A stretch of 64,000 bases of DNA from Reticulitermes speratus (GCA_021186555.1 JAJKFL010000014.1:31698033-31762032), one strand, 5' to 3'. Shown: positions 34,659 through 46,402, counted from the stretch's first letter. Translations and numbers: made by a program. Notes: generated from the sequence alone by a model not told the origin.

Positions 34659-36796
34659 CAAACATAAGCTGACATTAGCACTCCGTACACGTAGGCCTAC
34701 TTGTATGCAGAATAATCTATATTACTTAATCGAAGCCTGATGAAGCTGCTTACACATATGTTTCAAAAGTCTTTACGTGGCTTAAGTTTGACCGCCATAC
34801 TATAGAGTAAGTCAGGTTCTGTTTAACTTCTCAGCACTTCTCAACACTGGAAAATCCAAAGAAAAATGGATGGGTGGACACCGTAGTGTAACATAGTGAT
34901 TGATTTAGTTTTTTGGCATTAAGCTTTCAACACGTATTAGAATATAACAGAAGAGTATAAAATGACAATATTATAATTATTATTAATTTAGGCTTTGGAA
35001 AAATCATGCAAACACATCTCGTTTTGGTAACTTGAGTATAATTTTCATGGCACGAGTATTAGCGAAGGAAGGGCGAATTATTTATGTACAGAAACATTTC
35101 TTAAGAGCTGCAGGTAATAAAATAAATATTATCTTGTGAGGTGTGACACAGTGGAACGTCATAGTTGGCAGCGACTTTTACGAAGAACTTGCTACCTCCA
35201 TCTTGATGTTACACTTCCCTGAACATGGAGGCAGTAGGTTCCTTCGAAACACTGACACCTGTCTATCAGTGTATAAGGAATCATATCTCAGCAGGCTGTG
35301 TCTTTATATTCGCCTCCGGAAGAACCTTAAATGTGTTCAGTTCACACATTTGTTAACTGCGTTTTGGGCAACTTATCAGTAAAATCCCAGAATTCTCTTC
35401 TCCTTTTGTAACAGCTATTTAATAACGCTTTTATCCCCTTAACCACTTGATGCCCAGTGATATGGATATGTACCACCTGCTTTCAAATGTATGTACTTTG
35501 AATTTTTTCAACCTGTTTTATGGGTTTCACGAGGTTCTCATAATAAACTAGTTACATGTCTGTACGTCACTACCGGTTTGGTTTTTGTGATGGAGATGCA
35601 GAGGTAATAAGTGAATTTTTGTATATTATTTATGTGAAATGCCTGCTTTAAAGTGTTACCCGTGTACATGACGTGCACTACCATAAACAATAAATGTCCA
35701 AATAGCCCTAATTTGAAGGGACCCTATCCAAGATAAACTTCCTGCAAATAGTGGAACAAGCTGTTGTTGCAAGGAAGTGAATTTCATATTTAACAATGGT
35801 CTTAAGTTTATAAAAGTGTGATATTTGCGAGTACACATGGGGCCAACTTTATATAAAGCTACGTCTATGAATTAAGCATGTGACTCCCTGTTACTCCGAG
35901 GCTGATAAATGTCGGAGAGGATCGTTGAAGTTTTGGCTATTTTTCAACGAGATTGTTCCAGACGGACTTTCAGTTCTGCAGTAATATATAACGCCATTTT
36001 GATACAAACCCTTGCCGCTGTTTTTCGAAATGGGGTTCTCTTCTGACACTTCGCACACTGAATAATCCACCTTCCGTTCTCCAGTGTCCACAAAAGGAAA
36101 GTACCGAAGTACGTAAGCGACTCAATGTCGATAGTATATTCAGTAACAAATCTTTAAATTTTCCGTCTAACACAAATATGTTTAGCCTATTTAAATGTAG
36201 CTACATGTTCTAATCACAATTGACCATCATCGGGCTGTCGTAAAGTATTTAAAAGAAGGTAAAATATAATATACATAAAGTGCATCATTCTGATTTTACT
36301 CTGTGGGATTTCGCAAGTTCACAATTATTACAATGATAAAATCTTAAAATTGTATTGGTCAATCAGTAGCTGATTGGCGGTTATACAGTAACATAAAATC
36401 GCGAAAAATCTGTGGCGTGTGAAGGGGTCCTCAAAGTCAGTAACATTTCATTTGACCTAAGTCAATAAAAATTGCATATAACAGTAAGTCCCTCCACTCA
36501 GCGTCAAAGCGAACAGACGACGATAGGCAGTTGCAACCTGAAAATTGGAGTCGCGAAAAGAAGATATATCAGCACCAAGACAACATTTTGTTAAGTATGA
36601 GTCCGTTAAAACCCGTAACGTGATAAAATCCAAAATTATGTATTCTGACTTTGAAATCAGATGAATTTATCTTAATTGTGCGAAGTAAAACATAAGCCTT
36701 CAAGTCAAAAACTGCCAGACACGTATCAGTAGAAGTACAACAGTTTACATTCACAAATTACGTCGCTCTCGGAGGAAACATGCGACTTAAAATTAA
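34659..36796. other. Intergenic; one F hairpin, no gene recognised
   Basis: An F foldback occupies about 35140-35285: AACTTGCTACCTCCATCTTG is answered by CATGGAGGCAGTAGGTTCCT. A CCTGATGAAGCTGC motif lies at 34737. Otherwise AT-rich and unassigned. Confidence 0.4.
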
Positions 36797-37065
36797 CAGG
36801 CCCTTAGGGCTCCAGGACGTTGAGGCTCCCAGAATTTCTAGACAATCCGCACAAAAACGTGTCAAGATCATCAGTCCTACGCACCGGCTGCCTTTACACC
36901 CCAGGACATACTCGTAGTACTCATTTCTGTTGGAGGCTGAGTGGACCCCAGGGCCATATTGCGGCCGGAAAGATTAAGTCAATGAAAAATCGAAATGACC
37001 CCATATGGAACCAATCTCGCGACCTTCCGGCTTGTAGTGCAGTGCTCTATCAACTGCGCCACAGC
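36797..37065 (-). mobile_element. SINE-C copy, diverged
   Basis: The minus strand has a degraded head (GTGGCGCAGTTGATAGAGC) and a degraded B box (GCGAGATTGGTTCCATATG). The body follows: GCCCTGGGGTCCACTCAGCC, AATGAGTACTACGAGTATG, GGTGTAAAGGCAGCCGGTGC and GAGCCTCAACGTCCTGG. It is collinear with 26192-26496. Confidence 0.85.
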
Positions 37066-37229
37066 GTACTCAAATATTCGATTTAGTCTACTTTATTTTT
37101 AACGAGAAATGTGTTTATATGAATTACAATACAGACGAATTTTGTTGAAATTTCTGAATTAGCAGATTTGTATAGGAAATGCGTCCCTCGAGTTGAGCTT
37201 TTCTTCCGATATTGTCGTAGGCCTTTATT

Positions 37230-37302
37230 CTATGATGATGATAATGATGATGATGGTGGTGGTGGTGGTGGTGGTGGTGGTGACGACGACGACAACGACG
37301 AT
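37230..37302. repeat. Compound trinucleotide repeat (GAT)n(GGT)n(GAC)n
   Basis: GATGATGATAATGATGATGA, then about nine GGT units, then GACGACGACAACGACGATGA. It is read as D- and G-tracts by spurious frames. Confidence 0.95.
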
Positions 37303-38130
37303 GATAGGTCTGTCTTGAAATATCAGGTTCTCACGCCGGTGACTATGAAGTTGACCGTTTTTAGGAAGTGACGCCGTGTAATATGGTAGAAATTTACGGA
37401 AATTTCGCAGGAACATACTGACTGTATCTTCAGTTCTAAATATAGAGGTAGTGCATTCCTCCGAAAGTCGTTAATTTCTACCACAGTGCACGGCTTTGCC
37501 ACCCAGAGTTTATAACCTTCAGCTCTGTCTCGTTACAATTGATCTATACCGACATAAATTTTTGTTTCCTGTACCGATCATGTAATGTTAAAAATGGTGC
37601 AGTGTTTTACGTTGCGATTGGCTGGATGTGTGGCTACGATGAAGAGTACAAGAATTTGGATTCGTAAATCTTTTTAAAAAGGCCGCTTTGAAGACCAAGA
37701 AGCATATGGAAAATAAGCTGTTAAGGGAATATGCTGTGAGCACAGAGGAGGATGAAACACGTTTAGGCGGTATTGAGCCTTCAGATTATTTTACCAGGTA
37801 CGCTGGTAGAGACAGAGACGGATCCCAGTAACGGCAATTAATCATTCGCATATTTAGACGGATGTGGGTCATCCGCCCTTTGATGTAATAATCAGAAGAG
37901 TTACCTTACGGCACAGCTTGGCCTGTGGTGTGCCAGTTCTTTGAGGTATTTATAGACTTTTATTTTGGAAACTTTGACGTATAAATATGCAATACACAAT
38001 GCCGATTGATGTTGAAATGTGGTTACAAATTACGATTAGCTAAGGACTTGGTCTCTTTCACTTACTATTCCGTAATTAAGCTGTAGGTTTTGAGGAGACC
38101 ACGAAGGGTCTTGCAGAGCAAGTCAGCTCA
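37303..38130. other. Intergenic; F hairpin and a short unassigned coding-like stretch
   Basis: Positions 37365-37485 hold an F hairpin: AATTTCGCAGGAACATACTG is answered by GAGGTAGTGCATTCCTCCGA. At about 37668-37830 the plus strand encodes KHMENKLLREYAVSTEEDET and then RLGGIEPSDYFTRYAGRDRD before a stop. This looks coding-like and could be the N-terminal region of a PIF/Harbinger-type transposase, but I cannot confirm that. Confidence 0.35.
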
Positions 38131-38134
38131 AGCG

Positions 38135-38300
38135 GCAACGTTACTGACTTAAGTTTCCGAGATATCCGGTTCAGATCTCGACGCGGATACTAAAGAACGT
38201 GATTCTTCCCAGTCCCTCCAGAACTTTATCGGAATAATATCTTAGATTAGGCCACTACCGGTTCTTCCACATTATTTCTAATTTACTATCTATTATTATC
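38135..38300 (+). mobile_element. SINE-E copy (degenerate tRNA-like SINE)
   Basis: GATATCCGGTTCAGATCTCG (B-box-like), TACTAAAGAACGTGATTC, CCCAGTCCCTCCAGAAC, ATCGGAATAATATCTTAG and AGGCCACTACCGG align with 44160-44310 and 61318-61480. Confidence 0.55.
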
Positions 38301-38597
38301 CAATTATCGGACGCTGTGCATTCTGAGTTTCTGGCAGCATAATTAATAAACTACAAAGAGGCTAAGGATGATTGTTATGGAAACCGGTCGTCTAGCTGAG
38401 ACTGGAACCTGATAACACTGGATACAATCCTAGATCATTACAGCAGCATGCTCTGTTTCCCCAGATACTACTGAATTAGTTGTTGATGTATTTGCTTATA
38501 CAGGGGCATTAACAAGGACCATATCGTAAGTTAATAAATAAATTAGGCATGGCACACAAAAAGGAATTTTCCTTCAAGAGGGTGCATCTTTAAATTT

Positions 38598-38869
38598 TTT
38601 TTTTTCTTTTTCCTATGGCTCGACAGCCCTATATGGGCCTGGGCCTCCTCGTTTCGTCGAGGTTTCATGGTCACACACATTTGAGACACACCACAGTCGG
38701 TAGGACTCCTCTGGACGAGGGACCAGCTCGTCGCAGAGACCTCTACCTGACAACACACAACACTCACAAGAGACAGACATCCATGCCCCCCGTGGGATTC
38801 GAACCCACGATCCTAGTAAGCGAGCGGCCGAAGACCCACGCCTTAGACCGCACGGCCACTGGGATCGGC
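38598..38869 (-). mobile_element. SINE-A copy with 14-bp target-site duplication
   Basis: The minus strand reads GCCGATCCCAGTGGCCGTGC, GGTCTAAGGCG, GGGTTCGAATCCCACG and GGGCATGGATGTCTGTCTC. It ends GGGCTGTCGAGCCATAGG and an A-rich tail. GCATCTTTAAATTT flanks it at 38584-38597 and 38870-38883. Confidence 0.93.
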
Positions 38870-38883
38870 GCATCTTTAAATTT

Positions 38884-39384
38884 ACAAAATAAAAATAACG
38901 CTTTATGCGAAGGTCATATGACGTGATGGGCGCAAAAACTTTGGATAGTCATTTTCGTCCGATATCCGATACTTTCTTTAAAAGTTCTTAGGCAATTCCG
39001 ATTATCAGCCATTTTGACCCATAGCAAGATCATAAATGGGCAAATATAACGCAAGCAATAAAATAAATTGCAAGGAATGCCGTTGGAAATTTTGTATACG
39101 ACAATATGGAATACTCCTTCCATATCTTGTTAGTCTTAATAGTCTGTTCTTAAGTCTGTTAGCCTTAACGTCGTGAATGAATGATGTAGTTCACTTCTTG
39201 ACCCGAACACACTCCAATATGACCAAGGTATTCATTACTTTTCTCTTACTTCCAGGCAAATTAAGGAACAACTCCTACAAATAAGATATCAGATTTCTTC
39301 TTCCTGCTTCACAGTCCGTTGCCTACAGGCATGAAAAGCTTCTTTATGTAACCCAATAGTCCATTAGATTTATAGAGATAAGAC
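38884..39384. other. Intergenic, nothing recognised
   Basis: No exon, RNA gene or repeat family identified. Confidence 0.4.
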
Positions 39385-40292
39385 AAGACAGGCAATGTAC
39401 GTATAACGTAACATTGTGGCACGTTGGCAAATTATTTTGCAGTGGAAACACAACAGTGCATTCTGTGTTTGCTGTTGTTGAGTTTCATGTCACTATCAGC
39501 TATACATAATATTGAGTGTTGCACAACAAAACTTTTATGGTAAATTTCACATTTATGGTGAATTTATGTCACCGGCAACAATGCAAATTATACATACCAG
39601 CTTTTGAAATAAATTGTATACCAACAAATTTTCACTCTTTTCACATGTTACATATGAAGGCTGCATTGAAAGAAAATAATGTTCGTTTGCTCATGGCCTT
39701 CTTCAAACGTACAATTTGACTATACAGATCGTAAGTCTTTGCACAGTTTCTCAGATTTTGTTGGTGCTTCCGTAAAACATTTTACGAGATGAGACGGAAT
39801 TAATCAATTATGAAGCAATAAATATTAAGTATTATGATTGTGTGTCTGTATTCTTGCCTTCATCACACGGCACGCAAAGCGCATCTTTTCCATGCAGCAT
39901 TACATCCTCATGTGTGGCCTCTCTGTCTGTAGCATATTTTTCCACACTATCTCATAAAAGCACGATTTCCGGGGGGAAAAAATCGTTGGACATAAATTAT
40001 GTCTTGATTCTCTCTACAACTTTTGTCTGAAACATTTCTCATTGTAAGAAGAATACAGCGAGATATTACTATAAATGTACATAGGTCCTCGTGTAAAGTA
40101 CCCGTTATTCTTGTCAGATTTTAATGAAACTTGAATTCTGTCGGCAGATTATTGAGAAATCCTCATATATCAAATTCTTGACAATGCGTCCAGCCGGAGT
40201 TGGGTTGTTCCATGCGGACGGACAGACGGACAAACGGACAGACAGACATGACGAAGCTAACAGTCGCTTCTCGCAATTTTGCGAACACGCAT
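39385..40292 (-). repeat. Repeat G, long form (about 0.9 kb)
   Basis: It starts GACAGGCAATGTACGTATAA and contains an extra block of about 350 bp (GAGTGTTGCACAACAAAACT, TGCTCATGGCCTTCTTC, AAAACATTTTACG) that is missing from the short form. It then continues as the short form and ends TCGCAATTTTGCGAACACGC. It is the reverse of 47290-48146. Confidence 0.8.
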
Positions 40293-41750
40293 AAACATCT
40301 GGAACGATATGTCATGCAGTCAGAATTGTCGTGTAACTATTTTATATTCCTTTTGAGTTAAGTAAGATTCCTAAAGTTTGTAAAATTCACTAGCAGCCTT
40401 GTCTGGTTACATTAGAAGTGTATAGAGATTTTCAATATGTTGCGACGCTTACATATAAGGGTAGGTCTCCCGTACTTTAAATCTCCCTAGTGTCTCTTAA
40501 TAATTTTATACACAATCTGATTTTCCTCGCTAAGCTGCAATAAATTTATGGGTATAGATCTGGCTTGCATAATGCTTTATGATATTAGTATGTACGTAAT
40601 TTTCTGCGTGATATGGCTTTCCAGATATTGATATCGACAGTCTTCAGTTCTAATTCCAGTGCTTACTTTGATATTTCATTAGCTGTGAAATTGCATTGTC
40701 GCTTATGTGAGATTTCTCTGTCCTCTTAGAAGGCCTGGACAGTTATCAAACATTTAATATTTCATTATACGCTTCTCGTAGTTGTAAATTACATGTTTTT
40801 GAACTCATGTTCAGATAGAATGTACTTCCATATATCGCTGTAAGGTATCTCACACAAATATTACCACCATTTATCTCATCTGATGTTTTCATAGTCAGAA
40901 CAAACACGTTTCTGGTTGCTGTTGTATCCACAAGAAGCCATGAGAATATCACAGTATTCGTTCCAAGTGAGTATAATATATATTTCCGTCTTTATTACCA
41001 GTGCTGTTTGTTAGGAGCAAAGCAGGATGTAGATATTCATTTGTTCTGACATATGAGAAGAGTAACTCTATGCAGGTTTGTGGCGTCTGTTAATTACACC
41101 TCTTATATGAGGCATTTTACGTTTTCAGAACTAAATGTAATATTTCTGTATGACATTAGCTAATTACGAGTTGTAGTGTAAATCTGCAGTAGCTAATTTA
41201 ATTAGTATCTTTTGAGTGGATTCAAATAAGTCGTGCGGGGTGATAAACGGACCGACGCGTCTTTCAAATTGTGGGTTTATTTTGCGCATCTTATATAAAT
41301 GAGGCGTAATAAAACTGAGCCTACACTTAGAGTTTTTGTTTATTTTCATTAATTTCATGAATGATGTATTTGTTTGTGTCACGCTTGTGTGGTAATACTG
41401 TAACAGCAGTAAACCAGTTTATATTCAGTCAATTAGCAAGCCATAAATCAAAAGTTTTAAAACATTTGTTACTAGGGGCCTGAATATGTTTATGGTAGCA
41501 GTGACACTCTTGTATGTAGTGACTGCTAATTAAACAGGGGCTTGAATGGAAGGACTTAAACTAGCAGAGGTCATTTATGGATTTTGTTTCTTGTTATTCG
41601 GAAAGTGGAATGATTTTGAAGCACTGGCTTTACACATTAGAATAGATCCGACAGAAATAACCTGTAAACGTGTGGGCTAGATTATACTGAAGGGTGGGTG
41701 CAGTGGCTGGAGTTAATAAACGTGGTGAACCGTCAGGATCCGTAAAATGT
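40293..41750. other. Intergenic, no gene recognised
   Basis: AT-rich. A short AAGTCGTGCGGGGTGATAAA stretch near 41230 is unassigned. No exon or transposon domain seen. Confidence 0.4.
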
Positions 41751-42436
41751 GGGGAATTCTTTATGCTTAATTATATGTACTAGAACTGTTTTGTGTTCTG
41801 ATTTTTATTTTCTTGTATGTTCCATTATTTATCGTGTGTTATATATGTGGTTAGTTGTTTCATGTATTTTATTTATGTTTTTGTACTGTTCTTGTAATTG
41901 TCCTTTTTTGCTGTTGTGTCAGCACGTTAATAATAGAGAATTATTATTACTATTATTGTCATTATTATCATCATCATCATCATCCTTAGCTATGTGTGTT
42001 TTTATTTCCTGCTGCTTCCCGTATGGGCCATTTGGCTGTTGACACAGCACGTTAATAAACAAGAATTTAATTGAATTGAACAGAATTATTATTATTTAAA
42101 AGTATTTTGTTGTCCTCGTACTGTTATTATTAAGTTATTTTCCTGTTGTGCCAGCGTAAGAATAATAAACAGTTGAATTATTATTATTATTATTATTACT
42201 ATTTACTCTAGTGGTTTGATGTCTTCAGAAAGCAAATTACCACACTTAGAGTTTATATTAGTTTTAGTTTTGTTTCTCTTTGTTTCATAAGTGTCGTGTA
42301 TATTTTCCTTTGTTATTTGTGTCTGTATATTGTACTGTTTCTGTTATGGGCTACTTATCTGTTGACTCAGCATATTAATAAACAAAATTGAATTGAACTG
42401 AAGTATAAATAATAATAATAATAATAATAATAACCT

Positions 42437-42575
42437 TGGCTCAACAGCCCTATATGGGCCCGGGCCTCCTCTTGCCTCCTCTTTTCGAGGTTACTAAGTC
42501 GTGCGCATTCGTGGCAGTTGGTGACTGGACAACTGGCCGCGCTAATGTTCTATCGATCCTGATGTGTCCGCCAGA
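42437..42575 (-). mobile_element. SINE-A copy, head missing
   Basis: The body on the minus strand ends GCCCATATAGGGCTGTTGAG; the head and B box are absent. It is bracketed by (TAA)n at 42408-42433 and (AAT)n(ATT)n at 42576-42621, so it may sit inside a triplet-repeat tail. Confidence 0.65.
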
Positions 42576-42621
42576 AATAATAATAATAATAATAATTATT
42601 ATTATTATTATTATTATTATA
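42576..42621. repeat. (AAT)n(ATT)n palindromic microsatellite
   Basis: About six AAT units run directly into about nine ATT units, which can fold into a long A/T hairpin. Confidence 0.9.
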
Positions 42622-43020
42622 GGGTACTGAATCATCACTCACTCCTATCTCACCTTCTTTGTGTTTTGTTTTCTTTGTGTAAATGTGCTGCATTTGTGTA
42701 TTTGTATGTTCATGTATTGGTAATGGTTTCATAATTAGCCCTGGGCTGCTGATATTGCACGTCAGTAAATTGAATCTAATTGATCTCTGGTTATGTCCCG
42801 GAACAAATACTTTCAATCGCGTTTTTATTTTAACAGTTATAATATTATTCATGCTGTTTGTTACCTGATATGATTTGTTCTCGTTATCTCTTTTTGTATG
42901 TGCTTCCATTTGTGGTTTGTTATTTTATATATTTTTTTATATTCCTATGCTCTGTCTAAAATTGGCCTTAATGGCTGTTGTGCCAGCATATTAATCATGA
43001 GTAACTGAGTTTTTATTCTC

Positions 43021-43858
43021 TCCTAATCATTATTAATTATTCCTAATGTCAGTGCACGTTGCCACAAAATTATCGATTGTAAAGTAACCAAAGGGCGCTA
43101 AGCGGCCTGTTCGCTGTGTACTGCCGGACTACTTCTGTGACCAGTTGGCAATGTCATGTCATGAAACGGACAAAGAACAGTTCGTGTTCTGTCGTGGCCT
43201 GATCGCAGGACTGCCTCTACCGTCTTCTCTGTCCTTCACAAAATTCTGAGCCATCTTGAGCTCTTTACGTTATATACCAGCCGCTGACTCACCTACATCG
43301 GCATCTGAGGCCTGATTTTGTCCGCCAGTCTGTCGATCATTAATCAGTCAATTATTCTCTCTCAGATGAACAGCGCGACACTGTTATTGACATGAACTTC
43401 AGAGATTACGTTCTTCTTGGATGTCACGCTGTGTAGTTTGATATACATGTATATATATGCCAAAGTTTCTGAGAAATCTTGTTCTTCGATCTTCAGTGTA
43501 AATTACTCTGACGTAGAGACATCAGCTTCCTTCGAAACGTTGATAGCTGTCCACCGAACGGCACTGCGTCACATCACAAAGGGACGTAGTATTGGTAAGC
43601 AATGTCATCTAACCTCGCCTACATGAATTGCTAATGCAAATATAATAGCCTGTTATATAATGTACCCATACTGCAAAATCTAATAATCCATTTGCTAAGT
43701 ATTCGTATCTGCATTAACTTTGTTTATTTATAAGTGAAAGTTTAAAATCTCTTATTAAGGCGATGATAAAATTTTAGTTATTACATGCAGAAACATATTT
43801 ACGGAAGAAAGTTTATCTGTCTGTTTGTATTTGTAAATGTATATGCAGGGTTTAATTT
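43021..43858. other. Intergenic; one F hairpin
   Basis: About 43420-43560 is an F element: CACGCTGTGTAGTTTGATAT, CTTGTTCTTCGATCTTCAG and GACATCAGCTTCCTTCGAAA, then CGTTGATAGCTGTC. No gene recognised. Confidence 0.45.
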
Positions 43859-44060
43859 GTGCTGGGTCTAACCAACATGCAATTTCGAGAATGTGTTACC
43901 AATATAAGCCTTTCATCAGCTTTGATGTCTCTCTACAAAGAAGTATTAACCTCATCCCAGGTTTTATCCAGCGAATGTCAACGCGGATTTTCGCAAATGA
44001 ACTTGGCAGGCTCACCAAAGCGACGCTTCGCTTCTAACAAGTGTTATATCAGCTTTGATG
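43859..44060 (+). pseudogene. Possible hAT-superfamily transposase C-terminal fragment
   Basis: The plus strand encodes SLYKEVLTSSQVLSSECQRG and then FSQMNLAGSPKRRF. The 'S.ECQRGFS.MN' pattern resembles the hAT dimerisation region (usually '..S.ERGFS.MN.IKT..R..L') found in hAT and ZMYM/KIAA1586-like derived proteins. It is short, with nothing upstream in frame that I recognise. Confidence 0.4.
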
Positions 44061-44159
44061 TCCATCATAAAGGTTGGTCTACTATCAGTAAAATACGATT
44101 TGAAGAGATGGGTTGATTCCTGATTCACAGCAGTGTTTCATGAAGCATCGCTTGTGCTC

Positions 44160-44310
44160 TCTTATTCCAGAGGTCTCTCTTTCAAATCTCGACCCGAAAA
44201 CCGGCTATTCCGAGTGGTGTTCCTCAGTCCCTACAAACTGAGGCAGGGAAGGTATAATACCTCAAGCTAGGACACGGGCGCTGTATTCCACTCATTCCAT
44301 ATCCTTTATA
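44160..44310 (+). mobile_element. SINE-E copy (degenerate)
   Basis: TTTCAAATCTCGACCCGAAA, CCTCAGTCCCTACAAACTG, GGTATAATACCTCAAGC and AGGACACGGGCGCTG align with the other SINE-E copies. Confidence 0.5.
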
Positions 44311-45933
44311 AATCATTATTTGTTAAGCATCCTAGTGTTGCACACCATAGGAAGGTAGCTGACCTGTGAAAAGTACAGTTAAATAAATTGAGAAGAAATA
44401 TAGAAATGTACACTTTTCTTATTCGACGTCGAAAAATTGGGGCGAGAAATTTCATGCAAATGACGAAAAGGTGGCAGCAGTAAGTTCAGTCTGGAGGTTC
44501 CTGTGCTTCAGTCGACATTGTAGTCTGTACCTTATCTAAACGAATATATAGTGTACATTTTGAGTAAAATCCTGATTTAATTTATCTCTGAAGGAAAATT
44601 GTGAATAAGTAACGGTTATCTGTGGAAACTGTAGCTGGAGATAGAAAATGTCAAATGTTTGCGTTGAAATTTTGTCATTTACAGTGGTTTGTTAATAATA
44701 ATCCTACAGAATGATATCACCTACCCAGAAACAGGTCATCAGACCGGTTCAAACTTAAACACAGGAAAATACACTTACATCGGCGTACAAAAAATAAGTC
44801 AGTACAGTCAACATAACAATTACCAATACACTAATACATAATGTAGCTGAAACTATTGTACTCTTAGGGGCTGTACATACCTAATTTTCGAATACTCTCC
44901 AAATAGAAAATCTGCAACCTATACTATACCTGCAGTGGTCACACAGCCGTACTGCTATATATAAGACGTTATAGATAACATTAGCATATTCAACACGTGT
45001 AAATTCCAGGAGTCTTAGACGAACTCGTGCAAGCCCACATAATTACGACGGAACTTGAGACCGTAACACTTCCATTCAACACCTGCAGTAAAAGAATAAA
45101 AAAGGAATTCCTCATATGTATTTTAACTTTGAAATTCAGCCGTTTTATACAACACAGTTTTAGCATATGGCGATATGCATACTGGTACAATCTTGTGCAA
45201 CATAAAACACTGATAGTGTAAAATAAACGCGGGATCTCAATTTTCTTCGATATTAAAATCAATGATAAGTAAATATTCCAATTTTTTATTTTGCTTAGCT
45301 GTGGTGTGTATAGACCTACAGATGACCTTACATAGAAAGGTGGAAACATGTCTTAATTGGTTCTGATGTGCATTATCGAAATTGTACTGACCGCAGAAAA
45401 AGTGTTTGTCATCATATCTTAGGTTAATAGTAATTGTAATTTTGTCCTCTTTAGCGACTCAAGAATATATAATTTGCAGTGAATTCGTAGAAGCATCCGG
45501 AGCTTCATGCTAAATTACCTTGACATACGCAAACAGATACGCTTTTCTGAATAAAAGTCCTTGCTAACTTTCCGGCAACCAGCCAGGTGTTAGGGTTTCA
45601 TGTAGCATCATGACAGTCGGCGACCTGTGTTACATTACGTCTCACGCACCGGGTTTCCTCTTTCGCATTTGGTAAAAGAAACCTCCCGTTAGGATCAGAC
45701 TAACCTGTCCATGCACAGTACTTCAGATTTTGATTTCGTCCCCTGAAGCCACGTACATGGTCACTTCCACTTCGAAGCGACACTGTAGAATGTAATGAAG
45801 TTTAGTTTCATCACAGAAACGCAACACCGTGCTGTCTGATCGATGTCATCTACAGGATCGTATACCTGGCGATATCTCTTCGCGTAACGGTTTGTTCCAT
45901 CATTAAGGTACTAATATAAAACCCATTTAAATT
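44311..45933. other. Intergenic, no gene recognised
   Basis: AT-rich. The longest minus-strand frame (119 codons, 44990-45349) has no recognisable domain or splice support. Confidence 0.4.
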
Positions 45934-45938
45934 TCAAC

Positions 45939-46402
45939 AGGAAATTTATTTATCATACCAACTCATGCACAATTTTTACAATATTATTACTAATATTACT
46001 AATATTACTAATATTATTCGGATACGATTTCGATACCATGATTCTAATTACAATTATTATCTCTACAGAATACTACATCCCTACGGTAACAAAAGGATAC
46101 AAGACCAAATCTGCCACTAATTTTAAAAACTTCAAAAAATGTGTAACAATTTTAACATTTTAGTGATATTTTAATACACATGTGGTGTATGAGATCAAAC
46201 AGAACTCAAAACAGTGGACTGGTATTTTAACGTTCAACATTTTACTCATATGGATGTGACTTTTTATACAATCGATGTATAGTCTATGCTTTTAACACTG
46301 TGACCCACTGAGGATGGCATTCTGAATGCCGAAATACATATAGGGGTGAAGTAATAATATTGCAAAAATTGTGCATGAGTTGGTATGATAAATAAATAAC
46401 CT
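45939..46402. mobile_element. 464-bp terminal-inverted-repeat element with 5-bp target-site duplication
   Basis: The left end AGGAAATTTATTTATCATAC, continuing CAACTCATGCACAATTTTTA, recurs inverted at the right end with only a few differences over about 50 bp. The ends are AGG...CCT. TCAAC flanks it at 45934-45938 and 46403-46407. No coding capacity is seen. Inside are an (ATT/ACT)n patch at 45985-46016 and a ribozyme-like motif at 46275-46339. It is a non-autonomous DNA element (MITE) or a foldback; the superfamily is not determined. Confidence 0.85.

Larger units (their letters stand above)
41751..43020 (+). repeat. Cluster of LINE 3' tails (six in series)
   Basis: Six units, all plus-strand, each have a T-rich 3' UTR and a terminal motif of the form GCTGTTG..CAGCACGTTAATAA followed by ATTGAATTGAA or (ATT)n. 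The terminal motifs are at about 41910-41935, 42030-42060, 42145-42170, 42355-42385, 42745-42770 and 42975-43000. They match the 3' end of the CR1/Jockey-like LINE at 28900-28995. Confidence 0.7.

Noticed and set aside
45985-46016. Short direct repeats (TATTACTAA units), considered as a CRISPR-like or satellite array
   Set aside because: Only a few AT-rich triplet-type units inside a transposon, with no spacers and no prokaryotic context.
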